Shown piece after piece: positions 14,718 through 20,934 of a stretch of 22,602 nucleotides of DNA (position 1 is the stretch's first letter; the number at the start of each line of letters is the position of its first letter). The stretch comes from a virus. A program made the position numbers and the translations under genes. Under the pieces are notes generated by a model. The model did not search any database. It was not told the DNA's origin and saw only the letters and a list, made by a program, of their open reading frames with translations. Location of the stretch: positions 1-22,602 of IMG/VR virus record IMGVR_UViG_3300047173_000022; one strand, 5' to 3'.

Positions 14718-14738
14718 TTATCCGCCTGAAGCGGATGA
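14718..14738 (+). promoter_or_regulatory. Hairpin in the capsid gene leader
   Basis: TTATCCGC (14718-14725) and GCGGATGA (14731-14738) pair as an 8-bp stem with one G-T pair around a CTGAA loop, about 30 bases before the capsid ATG. It could stabilise the leader of an abundant mRNA. Confidence 0.35.
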
Positions 14739-14768
14739 CGGCCCTAATTCAATTCGTAGGTGAGTCAC

Positions 14769-16022
14769 ATGACTTTAGAAGAAATCAAAACAAAGCGGAC
14801 GAAGTTACTTCGTGACGCTCAGGCCGTTCTCTTAGGAGAAGGCGTTGACGGTGAAAAGCGTGCCAAGGCACAGCTTATGATTACCGACGCGGACGGCTGT
14901 GAAGCCGACATCGCTTCTTTGGAGCGCATCGCCAAGTTTGAATCAGAGGAACGGGCACGCACGACTCCGCCCCGCCCGCAACCAAACGGCGGTATGCCTT
15001 CCACGGAAGAAACTGCCGAACAGCGCACCGCCAAACAGAAGGAAGCATTCTCGAACTACATCCGCTTCGGTCGGGTTAGCGAAGAGAACCGCAGTCATTT
15101 GACCGCTGGCAGCTTAGCGGGAGCCAATCTCCCGGCTGAACTTCGCGATCTAACCACCGGTGTCGGTGGCGTAGGTTCTGTAGGTTACTGGATACCCCAG
15201 GGCTTCTATCCGTCCCTAGTTGAGGCGGAAAAAAGCGTGGGTCAGATCATCAGCCTGATAAACGTACAGAAGGTCAGCGATGGTTCGCCAACGAAGGTCG
15301 GCCTTGTCGATGATACCGCCAACAGCCTTACCGTTCTCGGCGAAACCGTGGCGGTTTCCGAAGTCGATCCGACCACAAGTGGCAAGATCGTCACGCCAGA
15401 CATGTTGACGACCGGCGCTGTAAAGGTGTCGATCCAGAGTTTGCAGGATTCATATTTCTCCGTCGATGAGTTCCTGAAGAACGCCTTCGGCGTTCGCTAC
15501 TACCGTGGGCTTTCCAACTTGGTCACCAATGGTAGCTCCAGCGGCAACATTCAGAGCATCCTTACCGGCGCTCATAACGTGGATACGACCACCGGCCCCG
15601 GCGTCGTTGGTTACTCGGACATTGTAAATCTATTTGCAAGTCTCGATCCTGCGTATTTGGGTAACTCCACTTTTGTAATGAACAGCACGACACGCGGCTA
15701 CCTTTTGGGTGTCACCGATACCCTTGGTCGGCCTCTGTTTATTACCAGTCCGAACAGCGGCGCGTTTGACACGTTGCTTGGTCGGCCCGTCGTTCTCAAT
15801 CAGTCCATGCCAAACATCGGAGCCGGTAACACGGCCATACAGTTTGGTGACTTCAAAGCCGGATATTTGTTGCGCCAAGTGGGGGACCTTACCGTCCTTC
15901 GTTTGTCTGAGCGCTACATGGATCAACTCGAAGTGGGTTTTATCGGCTACGTTAGAGCGGGTGGTGTTTCACTCGACATGACGAACGCTCACCCCATCGT
16001 CAATTCGATAGGTCACGCATAA
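14769..16022 (+). CDS. Major capsid protein, HK97 fold
   Basis: 417 residues. Residues 1-110 are a charged, helical delta/scaffold region (EEIKTKRTKLLRDAQ...RARTTPPRPQP) removed by the prohead protease in HK97-type phages. The mature shell domain follows: DLTTGVGGVGSVGYWIPQGF (the N-arm start), then SVDEFLKNAFGVRYYRGLSNLVTNG in the spine helix, TFVMNSTTRGYLLGVTD and GRPVVLNQSMPNIGAGNTAIQFGDF in the P/A domains, and VGFIGYVRAGGVSLD at the end. I start at ATG 14769 because TAGGTGAG is well placed before it; a GTG three codons upstream (14760) lies within that site. A strong terminator follows directly, so this gene has its own expression unit. Confidence 0.94.
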   Translation: MTLEEIKTKRTKLLRDAQAVLLGEGVDGEKRAKAQLMITDADGCEADIASLERIAKFESEERARTTPPRPQPNGGMPSTEETAEQRTAKQKEAFSNYIRFGRVSEENRSHLTAGSLAGANLPAELRDLTTGVGGVGSVGYWIPQGFYPSLVEAEKSVGQIISLINVQKVSDGSPTKVGLVDDTANSLTVLGETVAVSEVDPTTSGKIVTPDMLTTGAVKVSIQSLQDSYFSVDEFLKNAFGVRYYRGLSNLVTNGSSSGNIQSILTGAHNVDTTTGPGVVGYSDIVNLFASLDPAYLGNSTFVMNSTTRGYLLGVTDTLGRPLFITSPNSGAFDTLLGRPVVLNQSMPNIGAGNTAIQFGDFKAGYLLRQVGDLTVLRLSERYMDQLEVGFIGYVRAGGVSLDMTNAHPIVNSIGHA

Positions 16023-16049
16023 AAAGCCGCCCACGGCGGTAACAACCAA

Positions 16050-16094
16050 AAGAAGCCGGACCTTCTACCGAAGGAATCCGGCTTCTTCGTTTTG
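16050..16094 (+). terminator. Rho-independent terminator after the capsid gene
   Basis: AAGAAGCCGGA (16050-16060) pairs perfectly with TCCGGCTTCTT (16077-16087); the intervening CCTTC-TAC-CGAAGG-type sequence extends the stem. CGTTTTG follows. It lies 28 bases past the capsid stop. Confidence 0.82.
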
Positions 16095-16097
16095 ATT

Positions 16098-16120
16098 CCG
16101 ACTTTACAAACCCTTGTTAG
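16098..16120 (+). promoter_or_regulatory. CGACTTT box (copy 3), directly after the terminator
   Basis: CCGACTTTACAAACCC then TTGTTAG runs into the ATG at 16121, 22 bases from C to A exactly as at 8929. It begins four bases after the terminator's T-tract, where a new promoter would be expected. No Shine-Dalgarno is present before the ATG. Confidence 0.55.
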
Positions 16121-16336
16121 ATGCAAATACGAATCGTCAAATCCTTCGTCTCTTCCGGCTTCGCCCCTTTCTGTCCTGGGGAAGTTATCCGCGACGTCCC
16201 GGCTGATCTGGCCAAAACCTGGATCGCCATTGGAGTCGCCAAGCTCATTGAGCCTGAGCCTTCTGAAGCAGAGGCTCCGCCACCAGTCAAAGAAACCGCC
16301 ACCCGCAAAACCCGTACCGAAACAAGAGGCTCCTAA
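16121..16336 (+). CDS. Small protein between capsid and connector genes (71 aa)
   Basis: 71 residues, MQIRIVKSFVSSG at the start with FCPGEVIRDVPADLAKTWIAIGVAKLIEP, then a proline/glutamate and lysine/arginine-rich tail. The compact first half (an RIV strand, a PGE.. turn and a helix ending ..GVAK) is a pattern I associate with small head-region proteins lying between capsid and connector genes in HK97-like phages; no function is established from sequence. It opens the transcription unit that follows the terminator and is four bases from the next start. Confidence 0.65.
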   Translation: MQIRIVKSFVSSGFAPFCPGEVIRDVPADLAKTWIAIGVAKLIEPEPSEAEAPPPVKETATRKTRTETRGS

Positions 16337-16339
16337 TCG

Positions 16340-17026
16340 ATGTCGGTACAACTCCGCCTAATTACAGGACCGATCATTGAGCCCGTGGTACTCACCGACG
16401 CCAAGGCGTTCCTCGTTTTGGACCCTGGCTTCACTCAAGACGATGGCCTGATTACCGCGCTTATCGTTGCGGCGCGCCAGTACGCGGAGAATTATTGCAA
16501 CCGGTCTTTTTACAACCAAACGTGGCAGCTAACCAAAGACTGGTTTCCCTTCTTCATCGGTGACTCAACGCTCCCGGCCACCGGCCAAGGTGAAGGCTAT
16601 TGGACTTGGTCATACTACTGGAACGGCGTCATGTTCCGCGTCCCCAAACCAAGCTTGGTGAGCGTCACGTCAATTACTTACTTGGATACGACCGGCACCG
16701 TGCAGACTGTCAATCCTGCAAGCTACTTTGCCGACACCCACAGCGAGCCTGGCCGCATCGTTCCGGCTGCCGGGTCCTTCTGGCCGTGGGCGGCTAGCTA
16801 TTTCCCTGGCGGCGTCCAGATCATTTACGTTTCAGGCACCTATGGCGACGGCGCGGAGGTAGACACTTGCCCCGAAACCATCAGAGTCGCAATCAAGCTC
16901 TTAGTCGGCCACTGGTACAGCAACCGCGAAGCTTCGAGCGCTTATAGCTTGACATCGATCCCGATGGGGGTCAGCGCTTTGCTTGACTCTGTGAAGTTTA
17001 CCTATTGGTCTTGGGGAAACAACTAA
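16340..17026 (+). CDS. Head-tail connector, gp6-like
   Basis: 228 residues. VVLTDAKAFLVLDPGFTQDDGLITALIVAARQYAENYCNRSF is the classic start of the gp6/YqbG-like head-tail connector fold (positions 16-57, quoted in parts: LTDAKAFLVL, DDGLITALIVAARQYAE). The C-terminal CPETIRVAIKLLVGHWYSNRE completes the helical bundle. It would sit under the portal as the adaptor ring. A central insertion rich in Trp/Tyr/Gly (FPFFIG...GEGYWTWSYYWNGVM) is longer than usual. GAGG lies about 12 bases upstream of the ATG. The next gene starts at the base after its stop. Confidence 0.84.
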   Translation: MSVQLRLITGPIIEPVVLTDAKAFLVLDPGFTQDDGLITALIVAARQYAENYCNRSFYNQTWQLTKDWFPFFIGDSTLPATGQGEGYWTWSYYWNGVMFRVPKPSLVSVTSITYLDTTGTVQTVNPASYFADTHSEPGRIVPAAGSFWPWAASYFPGGVQIIYVSGTYGDGAEVDTCPETIRVAIKLLVGHWYSNREASSAYSLTSIPMGVSALLDSVKFTYWSWGNN

Positions 17027-17398
17027 ATGATTGATCCCCTTTATCTGGCAGCCGGGAAGCTGCGCCATACGGTGTCTGTTCAACAACTGAACCGAATCGG
17101 TGATAGTCAGTGGACAGCGACAGACGCCACCGTAGCAACTGCCGGGTGGACGACGCTGTATACCACTCGCGCTTCGATTGAATCGCTGGGCGGCCTGAAC
17201 TTCAAGGAAGTCTACGCGGACACGGACTTGTCTTCTGTCAGCACACATCTGATAACGATGCGCTGGAATCCCAGCTTTACGATTAACGCGGGAAATCAAG
17301 TTGTGTCGGCAACGAAGACATTTAGAGTCCAGCTCAGCCGGAATGTCGATGAGCGTAACAAGGTGTGGAAGCTCCTGTGTGTGGAGGTGCCAGCCTAA
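17027..17398 (+). CDS. Head-tail joining (head closure) protein
   Basis: 123 residues. GKLRHTVSVQQLNRIGDSQW (10-29), WTTLYTTRASIESLGG and HLITMRWNPSFTINAGNQV correspond to the beta-barrel head closure/joining proteins (SPP1 gp16-like, Phage_H_T_join family) that seal the connector after packaging. It begins directly after the gp6-like stop and its TAA shares an A with the next ATG. GGGGAAACAAC upstream may serve as ribosome binding site. Small, soluble, no membrane segment. Confidence 0.84.
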   Translation: MIDPLYLAAGKLRHTVSVQQLNRIGDSQWTATDATVATAGWTTLYTTRASIESLGGLNFKEVYADTDLSSVSTHLITMRWNPSFTINAGNQVVSATKTFRVQLSRNVDERNKVWKLLCVEVPA

Positions 17399-17814
17399 TG
17401 CCTATCTCGCTTCTGGAGGTGGACCTTAAAGAATTCCTGGCCGCGCAACCCGCGATAACGGCCCTTGTGCCGCCGTCCCAAATTTATCCGGCGTTCATCC
17501 GCTCTGATGCAAGTTGGCCCGCGATCAGCATATGCACCGTGGGCAGGACGATAACGAGGACCTTGGACAATACACGGATTCAATCAAAACGAATTCAGGT
17601 GGACACGTTCGCGGTGACCTACCAGACATGCAAGCAGTTAGAGGTAGCAGTGCTAGCCGCGCTAGACGGCTTTGAGGGATTACTTCAGCCGGGGAGTACA
17701 ATCCGCGTGATTAGCTGCTACGCGGATTTACTTTCTGACTCGTGGGATGAAAATGCCAGCATTTTCCGTGTAATGCAAGTGTTTTTGGTCGATCATACGG
17801 CGGTGGTGGCTTAG
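17398..17814 (+). CDS. Tail completion protein, DUF3168/gp17-like
   Basis: 138 residues from the ATG sharing a base with the previous TAA (TAATG), with GGAGG about 10 bases ahead; an in-frame ATG 11 codons earlier lies inside the preceding gene and is less likely. The order LLEVDLKEFLAAQPAITALV, IYPAFIRSDASWPAISICTV, RIQVDTFAVTYQTCKQLEVA matches DUF3168 proteins, which resemble SPP1 gp17 and act as tail terminator or tail-to-head joining proteins. Position between head closure and gp10-like genes agrees. Confidence 0.78.
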   Translation: MPISLLEVDLKEFLAAQPAITALVPPSQIYPAFIRSDASWPAISICTVGRTITRTLDNTRIQSKRIQVDTFAVTYQTCKQLEVAVLAALDGFEGLLQPGSTIRVISCYADLLSDSWDENASIFRVMQVFLVDHTAVVA

Positions 17815-18126
17815 ATGCAACGCAACCCCGACTTGATACGCGCCATCCTGTTAGCTGTTGAGGCGTCACCCACATCACCAGCCACCATTCCCGGCTACTC
17901 AGACGAAGCAGTTTCCTACCATGTCGAGTTGTTATGCCAGGCTCACTGGCTTGAAACGGCGGGGCTTACTTGGGAAGGTCATGAGTTTCTGGACGATTTC
18001 CGTAGCGATACCGTGTGGAATAAAACAAAGGCGTTTGCGGTCGAGAAGACGGGGACCATTTCGGTTGAGATTTTGAAGCTGGCCCTGCCGTTTGCCTTGA
18101 AGGCCCTCATGGCGGCGACAAGCTAA
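17815..18126 (+). CDS. DUF2513-like winged-helix protein within the tail genes
   Basis: 103 residues. NPDLIRAILLAVEASP (4-19), GYSDEAVSYHVELLCQAHWL and LTWEGHEFLDDFRSDTVWNK (51-70) match the DUF2513 pattern as I recall it, a small winged-helix-like family of unknown function found in phages, prophages and host genomes, often among regulators. The C-terminus (ISVEILKLALPFALKALMAA) is hydrophobic and helical and might touch a membrane. It begins directly after the stop of the tail completion gene and overlaps the next gene by one base (TAATG), so it is fully embedded in the structural operon. Whether it is a tail part or a passenger regulator is open. Confidence 0.75.
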   Translation: MQRNPDLIRAILLAVEASPTSPATIPGYSDEAVSYHVELLCQAHWLETAGLTWEGHEFLDDFRSDTVWNKTKAFAVEKTGTISVEILKLALPFALKALMAATS

Positions 18127-18563
18127 TGCCTGAAGGCTCTTACTGCGTTTTGGATGCCGCCGACGTTCAGAAGATGTTCAGCGACATGCAGGCGCGCATG
18201 AAGCGGGCCGTGTTAAGGCGCGCGCTGGTAGCGGCAATCAATGTAATCGCGGACGAAGTACGGCAAGCTTGCCCTGATGTTACGGGAGTGATGCAGGCTT
18301 CGCTAGGGACGAAAGTAAGCACGAGTTCGGATGGGTTGAAGGGATCGGCGCGCATTGTGTGGAATAACGACCAGGGCGTGGTGGTCGCTCGCGTCGAATT
18401 TGGGCACACAAATGTGGGCCATCAGCCTGAGTTGAAAAATCTTGGTTCGGTGACACCGCCGCATCCATTTTTTTGGAACGCTTGCGACCGGGCGCTACCG
18501 AAGGCTCTTGAGGTCTATACCCTCATGGTTGAGTCGGAAGTGATTGCCCGCGAAGGGTTGTAA
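18126..18563 (+). CDS. HK97 gp10-like tail component
   Basis: 145 residues. MQARMKRAVLRRALVAAINVIADEVRQACP (helical start), GSARIVWNNDQGVVVARVEFG and TPPHPFFWNACDRALPKALEV fit the HK97 gp10 family: a helix, a beta sheet ending in VEFG, and the HPFF-x-A motif near the C-terminus. These proteins help join or complete the tail. The ATG overlaps the stop of the DUF2513-like gene by one base. The next gene, an endonuclease, is 57 bases away and breaks the tight spacing of the structural operon. Confidence 0.82.
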   Translation: MPEGSYCVLDAADVQKMFSDMQARMKRAVLRRALVAAINVIADEVRQACPDVTGVMQASLGTKVSTSSDGLKGSARIVWNNDQGVVVARVEFGHTNVGHQPELKNLGSVTPPHPFFWNACDRALPKALEVYTLMVESEVIAREGL

Positions 18564-18620
18564 ACAACCATCAGATAAATCCCGGTTCGTGAAGGCGTGC
18601 CACACGGGTATTAGCTTCAT

Positions 18621-19607
18621 GTGGCGCGAACACCCTACGGAAGTATTTACATCGCATGGCACCGCGAAAGTGGCAAAGGTTACGGCGGCTTGACCCGCTG
18701 CTGGAGACGTCTAGGTGGTAAATGGCACTACTTCACTCCGCAGGAAGCTTTTGAGCGGCGCAAGCGGTGGCATCTCAAAGACTCCAAGTATAGGCCGACC
18801 ACGGATATCGACAGAGCTATAGCTCTGTTCGGCGCGAAAGCGTTCGAGTGGGTGCTTGTCGGCGTTGCCTTCTCGCGGGCCGAACTGAACGCCATGGAAA
18901 TCGCTGTTATAGCGATGAATGAGTTTGACAACCCAGAGTTCGGTTGGAATGTATCCCCCGGAGGCAGTCGGATTTCGAGGGAAACACAGCTTAAGATCAG
19001 CGCATCAAACGCAATCGCTAATAAAGGCAAGATACTTTCCGAAGGGACGAAGGCTAAAATAGCCGCCTTCCATAAAGGTAAGAAAAAATCGCCTGAAGCA
19101 ATAGAGAAGGCAGCCGCGCATAGGCGGGGACGAAAACACACACCTGAGCACGTAGAAAAGTGCGCCGCCAAGCTTCGTGGCAGAAAACAGCCACCTGAGC
19201 TAGTTGAAAGGATCGCCGCCACCCATCGGGGTGAAAAGGCGTATAACAGTATCCTAACCGGAACGAACGTGCTTGAAATTAGAGCTTTGACCGGGGTAGT
19301 GTCTGGACCCGAAATGGCTAAGAGGTACGGCGTCAACAAGAACACGATTTACGCCGTCAGGAGTCGAAGAATCTGGAAACATCTCCCGGCTGAACCCACG
19401 GACGCCCAGGCGCGGAGACGCGCTCCGTCTAAGCAGTTCGGTGAGCGGTCGAATGGCAGCAAACTTAAAGAGGATGAGGTATTACAAATCAGGGAGGAGG
19501 CGGCTGAACAACCTAAACCGTCACTGGCAGAGATTGGTCATAGGCACAGCATAAGCTATAGCACTGTCCGGAGAATCGTCAATCGCAAGACCTGGAAGCA
19601 CATCTAA
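18621..19607 (+). CDS. Free-standing GIY-YIG endonuclease with NUMOD3-like repeats and two HTH units
   Basis: 328 residues, a homing-type nuclease (selfish gene) rather than a structural protein. GIY-YIG core: GSIYIAWHRESGKGYGG (7-23; Y10 and Y21), arginine at 26, the catalytic-glutamate region ELNAMEIAVIAMNEFDN (88-104, E93) and GWNVSPGG (108-115). Residues 121-205 hold tandem 17-residue basic repeats of the NUMOD3 type (LSEGTKAKIAAFHKG, SPEAIEKAAAHRRG, TPEHVEKCAAKLRG, PPELVERIAATHRG) for DNA contact. Two helix-turn-helix units follow, each ending in WKHL or WKHI (230-254, 300-328), apparently a duplication. The start is GTG 18621; no clear ribosome binding site. It sits between gp10-like and tail tube genes, a typical insertion place for homing genes. 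Confidence 0.88.
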   Translation: MARTPYGSIYIAWHRESGKGYGGLTRCWRRLGGKWHYFTPQEAFERRKRWHLKDSKYRPTTDIDRAIALFGAKAFEWVLVGVAFSRAELNAMEIAVIAMNEFDNPEFGWNVSPGGSRISRETQLKISASNAIANKGKILSEGTKAKIAAFHKGKKKSPEAIEKAAAHRRGRKHTPEHVEKCAAKLRGRKQPPELVERIAATHRGEKAYNSILTGTNVLEIRALTGVVSGPEMAKRYGVNKNTIYAVRSRRIWKHLPAEPTDAQARRRAPSKQFGERSNGSKLKEDEVLQIREEAAEQPKPSLAEIGHRHSISYSTVRRIVNRKTWKHI

Positions 19608-19608
19608 T

Positions 19609-19631
19609 CCGACTTTCAAACTCCTTAGCGT
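19609..19631 (+). promoter_or_regulatory. CGACTTT box (copy 4) ahead of the tail tube gene
   Basis: CCGACTTTCAAACTCCTTAG begins two bases after the endonuclease stop, the same spacing to a stop as copy 2. It would restart expression for the tail tube protein, another abundant virion part. Confidence 0.5.
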
Positions 19632-19682
19632 AAGGCCGCTCCTGGACGCCGGTAGCAATTCAAGCCTTCACATGGAGTTCAT

Positions 19683-20138
19683 ATGAGCTATTCAGGATCG
19701 CAAAGTTTTAGTGGCGCTGGAAGTGCATTGTCGGTGAATACGGGGACCGTTACCACGCCTGTGATGACGGTAATTAACGAGATAATGTCGTGTTCGTTGG
19801 GGTCGCGTAGCGCCAAGGTGAGCGACTGTACAAATTTCAGCAGCGGGAAGGTGTCCGAATTCCTGGCGACAATTGTAGATTCCGGGACCATCGACATCAA
19901 GGCTTCGTATCTCGCTGCGGACCCAGGCCAAAGTGCCTTAAGCACGGCTTTTTCATCACTCACTAAAACATTGTTCTCCCTACAGCTCCCACCCAGCCCA
20001 GCGCAGACTGTTGGAGACCTCTACAAATTTTCCGCCATAGTCTCCGAGTTTTCGTTTGATGTGGACATGGAAAAACAAATTATGCTCGCGGCGAAACTTC
20101 GCATTAGCGGCGCGCTCAACCTGACGCCGGGAACGTAA
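19683..20138 (+). CDS. Major tail (tail tube) protein
   Basis: 151 residues. VMTVINEIMSCSLGSRSAKVSD (27-48), then CTNFSSGKVSEFLATIVDSGTI, ADPGQSALSTAFSS and KFSAIVSEFSFDVDMEKQIM follow the tail tube pattern: an N-terminal strand with v.ei.s...G, DvTn..S, a fiatl.D.G strand, and a C-terminal sheet with f.a.v..f. Monomers stack in rings to form the inner tail tube. A GGAG lies ten bases before the ATG. It has its own leader with a CGACTTT box and is followed by a hairpin, so it is probably expressed as a separate strong unit. Assignment rests on pattern and position ahead of the chaperone genes. Confidence 0.8.
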   Translation: MSYSGSQSFSGAGSALSVNTGTVTTPVMTVINEIMSCSLGSRSAKVSDCTNFSSGKVSEFLATIVDSGTIDIKASYLAADPGQSALSTAFSSLTKTLFSLQLPPSPAQTVGDLYKFSAIVSEFSFDVDMEKQIMLAAKLRISGALNLTPGT

Positions 20139-20160
20139 TCCAATCAACCACCAACCCTTC

Positions 20161-20198
20161 GGCGGAGCCGTGGCATTAACCGCCATGCTCCGCCTTTA
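20161..20198 (+). terminator. Terminator-like hairpin after the tail tube gene
   Basis: GGCGGAGC (20161-20168) pairs with GCTCCGCC (20186-20193), with an inner GTGGC/GCCAT pairing, followed by TTTACTT. The weak T-tract suggests partial termination, which would keep the chaperone genes at a lower level than the tube protein. Confidence 0.55.
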
Positions 20199-20218
20199 CT
20201 TCATAAGGAGCATTTTAC

Positions 20219-20548
20219 TTGGAAGATCCAACCGCAATCATCAATCCGCCGACCGAACTGAAGGTAGGCGACAAGCTTTATCATCTGGTATTCACCCATC
20301 GCGCGTTAGCCGCCGCAGAGCAGGCCACGAAATTGAACCTGATTCGCTGGCTGAACTCCTATGAGATGAGTCTCAGCGACCTGAGCGGTATGTTACTAGC
20401 CTGTCTCAAGAAGCATCACCCTGAACTCACCCTTGACGACGTATTTACGATCTTAGACACCGTGGGAATCGCCCCCGCGTTTGAAGCCGTCGTCCAGGCA
20501 TGGAAGCAGGCGCAACCGCCCCCAAACGCCCAGGCCGTCGCCGGGTAG
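20219..20548 (+). CDS. Tail assembly chaperone, upstream frame (G-like)
   Basis: 109 residues from TTG 20219, which has AAGGAG nine bases ahead; no ATG fits better. PTELKVGDKLYHLVFTHRALAAAEQATKLNL and the helical DVFTILDTVGIAPAFEAVVQ fit small tail assembly chaperones that coat the tape measure protein during tail assembly. Near its end the in-frame codons CCC CCA AAC carry the slippery heptamer CCCAAAC. Most ribosomes would finish here at the TAG at 20546; a minority would slip to make the longer fused chaperone. The order tail tube, chaperones, tape measure is the usual one in long-tailed phages. Confidence 0.82.
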   Translation: MEDPTAIINPPTELKVGDKLYHLVFTHRALAAAEQATKLNLIRWLNSYEMSLSDLSGMLLACLKKHHPELTLDDVFTILDTVGIAPAFEAVVQAWKQAQPPPNAQAVAG

Positions 20549-20934
20549 CGGACTCAGCGGCGGAGGTTGACAGTGAGACTTTTTGGTTACGGCGCTGGTC
20601 ATTCGCGCGCTACACGCTGGGGCTTAGTGAGGAATGCTTTTGGGATTCGACCCCCAGAAGTCTTGACGCCCTGGCCGATAGGTTGCTAGAGGAACGGAAA
20701 TTAGACGACTGGAGAACGGCGCTGTTAGTGTCAACACTTATTAACACTTCGATGGCGCGACCCAAAGAAGGAGTGAAGCCGGAGGATTATATGCCGCGAT
20801 ACGACGACGATCCTGAGACACAGCCGACCGATAACGAAATGAAGAAGAAAGTAGCCAGTATCTCACTCACGTCGATAATCACCGGCCTCTACCAGCGTCA
20901 GGAGCGCAATAAAGGGGTGACCAATGGCAGCTAG
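20500..20934 (+). CDS. Tail assembly chaperone, downstream frame (T-like, made by frameshift)
   Basis: This frame lies -1 to the upstream chaperone and overlaps its end by 49 bases if read from the ATG at 20500. That ATG has no ribosome binding site, and its first codons (MEAGATAPKR) simply mirror the other frame, so independent initiation is unlikely. Expected product: the first 103 residues of the upstream protein joined to 135 residues beginning RPGRRRVADSAAEV. Recognisable stretches are TFWLRRWSFARYTLGLSEECFWDST (27-51, in parts), then LADRLLEERKLDDWRTALLV and KKKVASISLTSIITGLYQRQ. In lambda the GT product binds the tape measure and the tail tube subunits. The end overlaps the tape measure gene by 11 bases. 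Confidence 0.78.
   Translation: MEAGATAPKRPGRRRVADSAAEVDSETFWLRRWSFARYTLGLSEECFWDSTPRSLDALADRLLEERKLDDWRTALLVSTLINTSMARPKEGVKPEDYMPRYDDDPETQPTDNEMKKKVASISLTSIITGLYQRQERNKGVTNGS
20521..20527 (+). other. Programmed -1 frameshift site CCCAAAC
   Basis: Read in the upstream chaperone frame as C CCA AAC, this is a perfect X XXY YYZ heptamer. A -1 slip moves translation into the overlapping frame that runs on to 20934, giving join(20219..20527,20527..20934), about 238 residues. A possible stimulating stem CGCCG (20539-20543) / CGGCG (20558-20562) starts 11 bases downstream. This matches the lambda G/GT arrangement. Confidence 0.8.

Noticed and set aside
20500-20502. ATG 20500 as an independent start for the second chaperone
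   Set aside because: No ribosome binding site, and a perfect slippery heptamer explains expression as a fusion.
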